Part shown: piece by piece, positions 55,575 to 63,530 of the stretch | Numbering within the stretch: the stretch's first letter is position 1 | Layout of the letters: every line of letters starts with the position of its first letter | Source of the DNA: Planctomycetaceae bacterium | Lineage (GTDB): Bacteria; Planctomycetota; SZUA-567 | Assembly: GCA_021205245.1 (NCBI GenBank) | Contig: JAJPXZ010000173.1 | Coordinates: 1-64,000 of the forward strand | Reading direction: 5' to 3' | Length of the DNA: 64,000 nucleotides | Made by a program: the position numbers and the translations under genes | The notes under the pieces: generated by a model | Seen by the model: the letters and a program-made list of their open reading frames with translations, nothing else | Database searches by the model: none | What the model was told of the DNA's origin: nothing

Positions 55575-55934
55575 ATGTCCAAATTAGTTTGGGTCGACAT
55601 CAAGGACGTCAAGGGCGAACGGCGCGATCCGCCGCGCACGAGCTGGATCCTCGTCTCGGAAAAGGTCTGCGGATCACAGAATTTGGCGATGGGCGTCAAC
55701 AAGACGCATCCGGGCGGGGAAGTGCCGCTGCACAAGCACGAGACCGAAGAAGAGGTCATGTATTTTATAAGCGGCAAGGGCCAGTTCATTACCGACGACG
55801 AGGTTATCGAATTGAAGCCCGGCATCTGCGTCTACAATCCTCCGGGCGGCAACCACAAGATCGTCAACACCGGCGACGAGGATCTGGAATTTGTCTGGAT
55901 CTACGCGCCGCAGCTCGCAGGCCATCGCAAGTAA
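55575..55934 (+). CDS. Cupin-domain protein
   Basis: The 119-residue single-domain cupin has motif 1 HPGGEVPLHKHETEEEVMYFISGKG and motif 2 PGICVYNPPGGNHKIVNTG, with His/Glu metal ligands. Small cupins in sugar-acid clusters act as isomerases or epimerases, or bind metal to assist another enzyme. The function here is unknown. AAGGAGAACACC precedes the ATG; the gene is 44 bases after the Ldh gene. Confidence 0.88.
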   Translation: MSKLVWVDIKDVKGERRDPPRTSWILVSEKVCGSQNLAMGVNKTHPGGEVPLHKHETEEEVMYFISGKGQFITDDEVIELKPGICVYNPPGGNHKIVNTGDEDLEFVWIYAPQLAGHRK

Positions 55935-55970
55935 TTAACCACTATGACAGAGTCACATCAGGAGAGAACC

Positions 55971-56954
55971 ATGGAACTCGACGTCCCGAAAAATGAATGG
56001 ACCTTCCCCACCAAGGGTGCGATAGAATCCGAAGAAAAGCTGTACTACCACACCATGACCAAGAAGGATGTGGAAGAGAAGCTCAAGAAAAACGACATCA
56101 TCATCATTCCCGTCGGCTCGACGGAAAACCATGGCAACGCCGGCCCCATCGGCGAAGATACCTTTATTTGCACCCGCATGGCGGAAATGGTCGCCAGGAA
56201 AACCGGCGCCACCATCGCCTCGCCGGTGTGGTACGGCAGCCACCCGTTCCACCATATCGGCCAGCCCCTCACCGTGCCGCTTCCGGATTCGGTCTTTATC
56301 GACTACCTCCGCGCGATCATGACGGGGCTTTGGAACACCGGCTTCCGCAAACAGATTTTCGTCTCCATGCACGGCCAGGAATACTCCCTCCCCGTCGCTA
56401 TCCAAGAGTGGGGCAAACGCTACCAGGTTCCGGCGATGTTCTACTTCGTCGACGTCCCGCGCGTCATGGCGGAACTGCTGATGGACAAAAAGCACGGTGG
56501 CCCATATGACCGTCCGTTCCAGCACGCCTGCGAAGCCGAACAGTCGATTTCGATGGCCTTGTTCCCGGAATTTTGCGACCAGGAATCAGCCGAAAACACC
56601 GACATCAAGGGCATCCTGCCCCCGTTCCACGTCGACCGTGGCGGCGACATCTACGGCTACCCGATCCCCGGCCACTGCGTCATCGGCAACGCCGGCATCG
56701 AGTGTTACACCGCGCCGGAAGGCGTACTCGGCCATGCCAAGGACGCGGATCCGGAGAAGGCCAGGGCGTCTATCGAGCGCGTGTGCGATTATCTCGTCAA
56801 GCTCCATAACGACATCCTCGCCGCCTGCCCGGTCGGCACGCTGCCGCCAGCCGAGTTCATGAGCCAGCGGCCGAAGGAAGAGATCGAAGCCCTGTTGAAA
56901 GGCCCGATGGCCGAGGGCGGCCGCCATATCTATACCGTCGCCTGGCCGACCTGA
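55971..56954 (+). CDS. Creatininase-family hydrolase (3-dehydro-scyllo-inosose hydrolase IolN-like)
   Basis: The 327-residue protein has the creatininase metal ligands: Glu and His in PVGSTENHGN, Asp in PIGEDTFI, His in FVSMHGQEYS and Glu in HACEAEQSISM. The family opens C-N bonds (creatinine) or C-C bonds. The inositol enzyme IolN of Thermotoga is a member that opens a diketo-inositol ring, and the neighbouring dehydrogenase and epimerase genes make that comparison attractive, though unproved. ATG 55971 is preceded by AGGAGAGAACC; nine upstream codons of the ORF track are dropped. A terminator follows. Confidence 0.85.
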   Translation: MELDVPKNEWTFPTKGAIESEEKLYYHTMTKKDVEEKLKKNDIIIIPVGSTENHGNAGPIGEDTFICTRMAEMVARKTGATIASPVWYGSHPFHHIGQPLTVPLPDSVFIDYLRAIMTGLWNTGFRKQIFVSMHGQEYSLPVAIQEWGKRYQVPAMFYFVDVPRVMAELLMDKKHGGPYDRPFQHACEAEQSISMALFPEFCDQESAENTDIKGILPPFHVDRGGDIYGYPIPGHCVIGNAGIECYTAPEGVLGHAKDADPEKARASIERVCDYLVKLHNDILAACPVGTLPPAEFMSQRPKEEIEALLKGPMAEGGRHIYTVAWPT

Positions 56955-56969
56955 GTCTTGTAATCACCC

Positions 56970-57008
56970 ACCCGGGGCGGCGGTCCGTCGCCGTCCCGGG
57001 TAATTTTT
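56970..57008 (+). terminator. Terminator after the creatininase-family gene
   Basis: ACCCGGG and CCCGGGT close a stem with inner CGGCG/CGCCG pairing, followed by AATTTTT. It may end or attenuate the first half of the catabolic cluster. Confidence 0.8.
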
Positions 57009-57228
57009 ACCATGCAGTACGCGAAGCGGCGAACACCCTTGCCGCCGACGCGATACATGTGGACAATCGTCGACTTTTCCATGCGGATAATCAACAGACT
57101 CTCGACATGGTGTGCCGCGAAAACACGGAACTCAAAGAGCGGCAATCCTTCCGAAACTGATGAATAGAACCAGCGTCTCTTGACATTTTCCATACCGCGT
57201 TTTCCCAGCACGTGAGAGGAACATCATT

Positions 57229-58266
57229 ATGAAAGCACTTGTGTTTGTCGGCCCCCGCGACATGAAATACCAGGATGTACCTACTCCCGAACCCAAGGAG
57301 GGAGAAGTTCGCATACATGTCAAAGCGGTCTCCATTTGCGGCTCCGACTCCGGCGGGTACAAAGGCGGTTCGGCTATGCGCACGCCAGGCCTCATCATGG
57401 GTCACGAGTTTTCCGGTGTTATCGAAAAGCTTGGGGCAGGGGTAACCGGTCTGGAGGTTGGTCAGCGGGTCGGCACAGTGACGTGCCTTTTCTGCGAAAC
57501 CTGCCGCGATTGCGCCGACGGTCTCGGCAACGTGTGCATGAACCGCGCCATCATCGGCACCACCATGCCGAAGTATGGCCCGTATCAGGGCGCGATGTCG
57601 GATTACGTTATTGCACCCGCCAAGAAAATCATGCCGCTCCCCGATCACGTCTCCTTCAATGAAGCGGCGCTGATTGAACCTCTCGCCATATCGCTCCGCG
57701 CCGTCAAGCACGTCAAGGACATCAAGGGCAAGACCGTTGCAGTCTACGGAGCCGGCCCCATCGGTCTCCTCGCCATGCAGGTGCTTCGCGCCCGGGAAGC
57801 CGGTCGGATTATCGCTGTCGACATGGTGGATTCACGTCTCGAGATGGCGAAACAGTGCGGTGCCACCCATATCATCAATTCCAAAAATCAGAAGGTCGAA
57901 GAAATCATCGCCTCCATGACCGATAACGGCGGTGTCGACGTCGTCTTCGATGCCGTCGGCGCGCCGGCGACCATCAACGGCGGTGTGGAAATCGTTCGGT
58001 GCGGCGGCACCGTGGTTTGGATTGGCCTGGCTGTTCCGGTGTTCGAATTTGATTACAAACATGCGGTCTGCAAGGAAATCACCTTCCAGTGCAGCTACAT
58101 GTACACGACGGAGATGGAGGAGGGTCTCGACCTCATCGCCTCGGGCAAAATGGATGTGGCAAAAATCATCACCGGCGTCTACCCGATGAGCGAAGGCGGC
58201 AAACATTTCGAGCTGATCGCCAAGGGTGAAAGCAAAGACATCAAGATTATCCTCACCAACGATTAA
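57229..58266 (+). CDS. Zinc-dependent medium-chain dehydrogenase (polyol/cyclitol type)
   Basis: The 345-residue enzyme has the catalytic zinc ligands Cys in SICGSDSGGY and His-Glu in GHEFSGVIEKLG. Its structural-zinc lobe has four Cys (CLFCETCRDCADGLGNVC), and the Rossmann motif is VYGAGPIGLLAM. It resembles sorbitol, galactitol-phosphate and threonine dehydrogenases. In this context a cyclitol or sugar-acid dehydrogenase (IolM-like role) is plausible, but it is shorter than Thermotoga IolM as I remember it. The start ATG follows GAGAGGAACATCATT. Confidence 0.9.
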   Translation: MKALVFVGPRDMKYQDVPTPEPKEGEVRIHVKAVSICGSDSGGYKGGSAMRTPGLIMGHEFSGVIEKLGAGVTGLEVGQRVGTVTCLFCETCRDCADGLGNVCMNRAIIGTTMPKYGPYQGAMSDYVIAPAKKIMPLPDHVSFNEAALIEPLAISLRAVKHVKDIKGKTVAVYGAGPIGLLAMQVLRAREAGRIIAVDMVDSRLEMAKQCGATHIINSKNQKVEEIIASMTDNGGVDVVFDAVGAPATINGGVEIVRCGGTVVWIGLAVPVFEFDYKHAVCKEITFQCSYMYTTEMEEGLDLIASGKMDVAKIITGVYPMSEGGKHFELIAKGESKDIKIILTND

Positions 58267-58404
58267 GCCGCCACGACAGGGTCACCACGCGTGGTTTGGC
58301 TGTGCTCGCTCCGCCGGTCGGTTATCGCTGCCGCCCCGATCGGCGGAACCGGGCGTTTCCATCACCGCGTCCTTTGCCGCAACCAAATAAGGAGATGCCT
58401 CGCC

Positions 58405-59208
58405 ATGAAAATGCGATTATCCTATTTCGGCTTTGCCAAAGATATCGACGATATCGACAAGGCCGGCTACGACTGCATCGAAATGCATATCAAGGAGGTG
58501 ATGGCGTTCAGCCAAAGCGAGTACGAAGAGGCCAAGCGCAAGCTCAAGGGCAGTGGCATAACCGCCGAAGTATTCGACAATCCCCTGCCTCTCGACAAGG
58601 TTGTGGCCAGTCCCGATTTCGACTGGGACTTTTACGTCGACTTTCTGAAAAAAGCGGTCGAGCGCACCGCCGCCATGGGCGCGCGCTACTATGTCTATGG
58701 CAATGGCAAAACCCGTTCCAGCCGTCCCGGGTCGACTGAAGCCGACGACATCAAGAAGAACGAAGACATGCTCGCCACCCTGTGTGAATTGGCAGCCCAG
58801 GCCAATATCACTATTCTCCTGGAACCGTTGGCGAAAAGCCTCTCGACCCGCTGGCTCGGCGTTCCGGAGAATTTCGCCTATGCCAAACAATCCGGCATTC
58901 CCAACCTGAAGACGCTGATTGATTACCGCTGGTTCCTCGAGGAAAAGCATCCGATCTCCATCATCGAGGAGTATGCGGACTTTATCCAGCACGTCCACAT
59001 CGACAACCCGCTGTCGCCCTTCCCGACGCGCATACCGCCGGCCATTGACGACGGGCATGATTATGGCCCGCTTTTCGATGCCCTGAAAAAGACCTGCTAT
59101 AAGGGAATATTGTCCATTGAGGCGAACACCACGACGGACTTCCCCGCCGATCTCAAACGTGGGCTTGATCTCATAGCCAGTCATGGAATTGAAGCGTACC
59201 GTTCCTAG
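58405..59208 (+). CDS. Sugar isomerase/epimerase-like TIM-barrel protein (IolO-like role possible)
   Basis: The 267-residue protein is an AP-endonuclease-2-superfamily TIM barrel. Candidate ligands are Glu in ITILLEPL, Asp in TLIDYRWF, His in IQHVHIDNPL and Glu in ILSIEANT. 5-keto-L-gluconate epimerase (IolO) and several 3-epimerases share this fold. It starts MKMRLSYFG at 58405 (AAGGAGATGCCTCGCC upstream); the ORF-track start adds 38 residues from spacer. It lies between the zinc dehydrogenase and the TRAP genes. Confidence 0.85.
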   Translation: MKMRLSYFGFAKDIDDIDKAGYDCIEMHIKEVMAFSQSEYEEAKRKLKGSGITAEVFDNPLPLDKVVASPDFDWDFYVDFLKKAVERTAAMGARYYVYGNGKTRSSRPGSTEADDIKKNEDMLATLCELAAQANITILLEPLAKSLSTRWLGVPENFAYAKQSGIPNLKTLIDYRWFLEEKHPISIIEEYADFIQHVHIDNPLSPFPTRIPPAIDDGHDYGPLFDALKKTCYKGILSIEANTTTDFPADLKRGLDLIASHGIEAYRS

Positions 59209-59269
59209 CGCTTTTTAAAGAGAGATTGGTTCGCATTCAATTTAACACGCTAAAGAGGAGGTATTATCG

Positions 59270-59926
59270 ATGAGCGCATCAACAGAAAAGCCCCGGCCGA
59301 AGCACGGCTGGTGGGACGAAAATCTCGAAGAGGTCATCCTCGTTGTGCTCCTTGTCATCATGGCGGCGATTATGGGCGTGCAGGTATTTTCCCGGTACGC
59401 ATTGCGATCGTCCCTGGTTTGGTCGGAGGAGTTGACCCGGTACATGTTCATCTGGTCGGGTTTTCTTTCCATCGCCTATTGCGCCAGGAAGAAGTTAGGC
59501 CTGAGGGTCGATCTTCTCGTCGGGTATATGCCGGCAAAGATCGCCTTTGGCATGACGATTCTCGCCTTGATTCTCGAAGGCGCCCTTTTTGTGTACCTCC
59601 TGCCGTTCGCGTATCGCATCATGATGTTGGCGGTGAATACCGGCCGTTTAAGCCCGGCGACGCAGATCCCGATGTGGATGATGCAATCGGCGCCTTTCAT
59701 CGGTTTCGGTCTCGCCGCATTCCGCATTATCCAGCGTATTTATCGCGAGCTCTCAGCCAGCAAGATCGAAGCGCCGAAAACGCTGGAAGACGAAGCGGTA
59801 GCCCATTTCATTGAAGAAGCCAAGGAAGACCTCAAGGCCGGCCACACGACGGATGAATCCTTGCGGAAAAGCTGGACCATGCGCTTCACCAAGAAGTCAT
59901 CATCGAGAAGGGAGGACAAGAAATGA
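59270..59926 (+). CDS. TRAP transporter small membrane subunit (DctQ-like)
   Basis: The 218-residue protein has four helices and the DctQ signature RYALRSSLVWSEELTRYMFIWSGFLSIAYCARKKLGLRVDLLV. It is longer than usual because of a charged C-terminal tail of about 55 residues (KTLEDEAVAHFIEEAKEDL and onward). It partners the large subunit, whose start overlaps its stop by 4 bases. AGAGGAGG precedes the ATG. Confidence 0.93.
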   Translation: MSASTEKPRPKHGWWDENLEEVILVVLLVIMAAIMGVQVFSRYALRSSLVWSEELTRYMFIWSGFLSIAYCARKKLGLRVDLLVGYMPAKIAFGMTILALILEGALFVYLLPFAYRIMMLAVNTGRLSPATQIPMWMMQSAPFIGFGLAAFRIIQRIYRELSASKIEAPKTLEDEAVAHFIEEAKEDLKAGHTTDESLRKSWTMRFTKKSSSRREDKK

Positions 59927-61215
59927 CTGTACCCCTCATTATTCTGCTGTTTTTCATATTCCTCGCGCTTGCGGTGCCGATCAGTTCGGCCCTTGCCATG
60001 GTCGCTTCCATTCCCGGCGCCTTTGACAATTCCTTTACCGCTTCCGGCGGCTATGTGGTCCGCTCGATGATCAGCGGTATCGATTCGTTCCCCCTTCTCG
60101 CCATCCCCATGTTCGTCCTTTCCGGCGTCATTATGGCCCGGGGCGGCATTTCGAAAAAGCTCTTTGAAGTGTGTTTGTATTTTATCGGCACGAGAACGGC
60201 CGGCATGCCCTGCGCCGTCGTCATCACCTGCCTGTTCTACGGGGCGATCTCCGGGTCCGCGCCCGCTACCGTTGCGGCGGTCGGTTCCATGACCATTCCG
60301 ATTCTGGTCAACATGAAATACGACAAGGTATTCGCCGTCTCGCTTGTGGCAATCGCCGGTGGCCTGGGCGTGATTATTCCCCCGAGTATCCCATTCATTC
60401 TCTACGGCACCGCTTCGGGTGCGTCGGTGGGCAAGCTGTTTATGGCCGGTATCCTGCCGGGCATACTGATCGCTCTTTTACTTATGGGCTATGCGTTCAT
60501 CTACTGCAAGAAATACGGTGAAGACCACCAAAGAATCGGCGCGGCGGTGAATGAGCTGCGCTCCAAAGGCTTCGGACGGCTCTTGTTCGAAAGCATTTGG
60601 GCGCTTTTGACGCCGGTTATCATCCTTGGCTGTATTTATACCGGGGTTGCGTCCCCGACCGAAGCGGCGGTGATATCCGTGTTCTACTCGCTTCTGGTGG
60701 CGATCTGCTTCTACAAGACGATCAAGTTCGCCGACCTGTTCAGCATCTTCCGGGAAGCGGCGAGAACCTATGCGCCGATCCTGTTTATCCTGGCCGCGTC
60801 GGTTGCGTTCTCCCGCGTTCTTACCATCATGCAGGTGCCGACGATTATTCGCGACGTGATTTTCGACAACTTTACGTCGGGAGTCGCCATCCTGCTCGTC
60901 ATCAATCTTGCCCTTCTCTTTGTCGGCATGATTATGGACGTCGGTCCCGCCATCATGATTCTCACGCCCATTCTGCTTCCCATCGTTGTTGAAATTGGCG
61001 TCGACCCGGTGCACTTCGGCGTCATTATGGTCGTGAACCTTTGTATCGGTTTTGTCACGCCGCCGGTGGGTATCAATCTCTTTGTCGCCAGCTCCATGTC
61101 CGGAGTACCGGTGGTCTCCATTGCCAGGAAAGCGGTGCCGATGATTATCGCCTTCCTTGTCGCCCTTATGTTCATCACCTTTATTCCGTGGATCAGCCTG
61201 GCGCTGGTTAGATAG
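59923..61215 (+). CDS. TRAP transporter large membrane subunit (DctM-like)
   Basis: The 430-residue membrane protein has about 12 helices and DctM signatures: FPLLAIPMFVLSGVIMARGGISKKLFEV, YGAISGSAPATVAAVGSMTIPIL, GLGVIIPPSIPFILYG and IGFVTPPVGINLFVASSMSG. It forms the Na+-driven channel for substrate delivered by DctP. Translational overlap with dctQ (ATGA) and a 9-base gap to dctP show one operon. Confidence 0.95.
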   Translation: MTVPLIILLFFIFLALAVPISSALAMVASIPGAFDNSFTASGGYVVRSMISGIDSFPLLAIPMFVLSGVIMARGGISKKLFEVCLYFIGTRTAGMPCAVVITCLFYGAISGSAPATVAAVGSMTIPILVNMKYDKVFAVSLVAIAGGLGVIIPPSIPFILYGTASGASVGKLFMAGILPGILIALLLMGYAFIYCKKYGEDHQRIGAAVNELRSKGFGRLLFESIWALLTPVIILGCIYTGVASPTEAAVISVFYSLLVAICFYKTIKFADLFSIFREAARTYAPILFILAASVAFSRVLTIMQVPTIIRDVIFDNFTSGVAILLVINLALLFVGMIMDVGPAIMILTPILLPIVVEIGVDPVHFGVIMVVNLCIGFVTPPVGINLFVASSMSGVPVVSIARKAVPMIIAFLVALMFITFIPWISLALVR

Positions 61216-61224
61216 GAGGAACGC

Positions 61225-62238
61225 ATGATTACTCTGAAACGCGCTCTCATCGCCATGATGATCCTCGGTGCGGTTGCGCTCGCGCTTCCGGTTCGCGCCA
61301 ACGCGGGCGAGGAAATGACGTTTGCATGGCCGGTCTGCGTCGACAGTCCCGAAGACGCCGTGACCTTTATCATGGCAAAACGCTTTGCCGACGAGATTAT
61401 CCGTCTCTCGAACAACCGTCTCAAGGCCAAGGTCTACCCGAACGCCATGCTTGGCGGCGACCGCGAGCTGCTGGAAAGTGTCGAAAGCGGCGACATACCG
61501 TTTGTTGTCCAGACGACAGCGCCGCAAATCGACTTTGTCCCGGAAACGGCGATTTTCAACCTGCCAAGCGCCTTCGCGGATATTCCGCAACTCCGTGCCA
61601 CAGTCAGCGATCCGGATTTCCGCAAGGTGTTCGAGGACATGTATGAAGCCCATGGGTACAAGCTTCTCGCCGTCGGCGATCAGGGCTTCCGAGTTATGAC
61701 CACAAACAAGGCGGTCCGTTCATTGGAGGATTTTCAAGGTCAGAAAATCCGCACGATGGAAAACGTCTACCATATTGCTTTCTGGCGTGCCATCGGCGCA
61801 AGTCCGACGCCGATGAACTTCGGCGAGGTCTACATCGGCCTCCAGCAAGGCACTATTGACGCCCAGGAAAATCCGTACGAAACGACGGTGGCGGCCAAAT
61901 TGTATGAACAGCAACGCTATATTGTCGAGACCAACCACGTCCCCCATCTCCTGACCCTTATCGCCTCGAAGCGGTTTTATGAGAACCTCCCGGACGAGGA
62001 TCGGGCCATCCTGGACGAAGCTGCCCGCATCGCCGCAGAATTCGCCTACCAGCAGACTGACGCGCGCCTGGACGGGCGGATTAAGATCATCACCGATTCG
62101 GGGACGGAAATCATCAAGATTGAGCCGGATCTGCGCCAGGAAATCTTCGAGGCCTCACAACCGGTCTACACCATGATCCGTCAAGCGGTGGGCGACGAAC
62201 TGGTGGATGCGATGTTGAACGCCAGGCCGGAGCGCTAG
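61225..62238 (+). CDS. TRAP transporter periplasmic binding protein (DctP-like)
   Basis: The 337-residue protein has a signal peptide (MITLKRALIAMMILGAVALALPVRANA) and the DctP fold: LSNNRLKAKVYPNAMLGGDRELLESVESGDI, GQKIRTMENVYHIAFWRAIGASPTPMNFGEVYIGLQQGTIDAQENP. The conserved Arg in QKIRTMEN normally clamps a carboxylate, which favours an acidic substrate such as a sugar acid, though neutral ligands are known in this family. AGGAGGAACGC precedes the ATG. Confidence 0.94.
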   Translation: MITLKRALIAMMILGAVALALPVRANAGEEMTFAWPVCVDSPEDAVTFIMAKRFADEIIRLSNNRLKAKVYPNAMLGGDRELLESVESGDIPFVVQTTAPQIDFVPETAIFNLPSAFADIPQLRATVSDPDFRKVFEDMYEAHGYKLLAVGDQGFRVMTTNKAVRSLEDFQGQKIRTMENVYHIAFWRAIGASPTPMNFGEVYIGLQQGTIDAQENPYETTVAAKLYEQQRYIVETNHVPHLLTLIASKRFYENLPDEDRAILDEAARIAAEFAYQQTDARLDGRIKIITDSGTEIIKIEPDLRQEIFEASQPVYTMIRQAVGDELVDAMLNARPER

Positions 62239-62268
62239 AATTTTTAGGCGCACATCAGGAGGATTGTC

Positions 62269-63450
62269 ATGAACAAAAAAGGCACGGTCACCATCGGCAT
62301 CGTCGGCGCGGGCTACGCCTGCCAACTCCACGGCAATGGCTACCGCCGGGTCAGCGGTGTCGATATCCGCCTCAAAACCATCTGCGACACCGACGCCGCC
62401 CGTGGCAAGGCTGAACTCGATCGCTTTGGCTTTGAGCACTACGAGCCGAACTTCGACGCGATGATCGCCGACCCGGAAATCGACGTGGTCGACATCTGCA
62501 CGCCGCCGTTTCTTCACCCCGGCATGATCATCAAAGCCATCAAGGCCGGGAAACACGTCATCTGCGAAAAGCCGTTGTCCGGGTATTTCGGCATGGCCGA
62601 CGATGTCGCGCCAATTGGCGATACCGTCTCCCGTGAGAAGATGTTCGATAAGGTCATGGCCGAAATGGACGAGATAAATACCGTCGTGTCCGCCAGCGAC
62701 CGCTTGTTTATGTATGCGGAAAATTATGTATACTGCCCCACCATCCAAAAGGCGGCGCAGGTCATCCGCGGCAAAAAATCGAAGATACTTTTCATGCGGG
62801 GCGAAGAAAGCCTCAAAGGCTCAAGCTCGGCGGTGGCCGGGCAGTGGGCGCGCACCGGCGGCGGTCCTCTGGCTCGCGTCGGCTGTCACCCGCTGTCGGG
62901 CGTTCTATGGCTTAAGCAACAGGAGGCGGCTGCCCGAGGCGAGACGATAGGCATCCAAAGCGTCACCTGTGCCACAGCGGTCGCGACCAAGGGCCTGACC
63001 GACGACGAGAAACGCCATATCGCCGCCCGCCCCGAAGATGTCGAAGACGTCGCCACCATGACCATCACCTTTACGGACGGCACCATGGCACTTGTCATCG
63101 CCGGCGATGTTTGCCTCGGCGGGACGGTGAATTATGTCAATGTCTACGCCAACGACGCGACGCTCGTGTGCAACATCACCCCGCCCGGAGCCATGCGTTC
63201 CTACATGCTGGACGAGAACGGCCTCGACAATGTGGTTCTCGGCGAAATGCTGCCAATGAAAACCGGCTGGCAGGACGTGTTCGTCGTCGACGAAATTCTT
63301 CGCGGCTACACGGACGAGTTCCAGGACTTCGCCGAATGCGTCCTCACCGGTAGAAAGCCGCAGTCCGATTTCTCCTTGGCCTACGACACGACGAAGTTGC
63401 TCTATGCCGCGTACTGGTCGGCGGCCGAAGGCAGGCGGATCGATCTGTAA
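62269..63450 (+). CDS. Gfo/Idh/MocA-family oxidoreductase
   Basis: The 393-residue protein has an N-terminal Rossmann domain (VTIGIVGAGYACQLHGNGYRRVSG), the family motif in GKHVICEKPLSGYFG with the catalytic-site Lys, and a C-terminal alpha/beta substrate domain. Family members include inositol 2-dehydrogenase (IolG) and sugar dehydrogenases. An insertion around 100-125 (DDVAPIGDTVSREKMFDKVMAEM) is less common. It follows dctP by 30 bases and is probably the first catabolic step on the imported substrate. CAGGAGGATTGTC precedes the ATG. Confidence 0.9.
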   Translation: MNKKGTVTIGIVGAGYACQLHGNGYRRVSGVDIRLKTICDTDAARGKAELDRFGFEHYEPNFDAMIADPEIDVVDICTPPFLHPGMIIKAIKAGKHVICEKPLSGYFGMADDVAPIGDTVSREKMFDKVMAEMDEINTVVSASDRLFMYAENYVYCPTIQKAAQVIRGKKSKILFMRGEESLKGSSSAVAGQWARTGGGPLARVGCHPLSGVLWLKQQEAAARGETIGIQSVTCATAVATKGLTDDEKRHIAARPEDVEDVATMTITFTDGTMALVIAGDVCLGGTVNYVNVYANDATLVCNITPPGAMRSYMLDENGLDNVVLGEMLPMKTGWQDVFVVDEILRGYTDEFQDFAECVLTGRKPQSDFSLAYDTTKLLYAAYWSAAEGRRIDL

Positions 63451-63482
63451 CCAATCGCCTCCTCCGAACATTCAATGCAAAT

Positions 63483-63514
63483 GCCGGCGGCCATCAAGGC
63501 CGCCGGTGTCTTTT
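63483..63514 (+). terminator. Terminator at the end of the catabolic operon
   Basis: CCGGCGGCC-ATCAA-GGCCGCCGG followed by TGTCTTTT, between the convergent oxidoreductase and cupin genes. Confidence 0.8.
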
Positions 63515-63530
63515 ATCGCAGGGAGTTCAC

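Noticed and set aside
57091-57711. 206-codon ORF on the minus strand
   Set aside because: Mostly a shadow of the zinc dehydrogenase gene; peptide lacks family features.
60478-61653. 391-codon ORF on the minus strand
   Set aside because: Very rich in Arg/Asp/His, a typical antisense shadow of the hydrophobic DctM and DctP genes.
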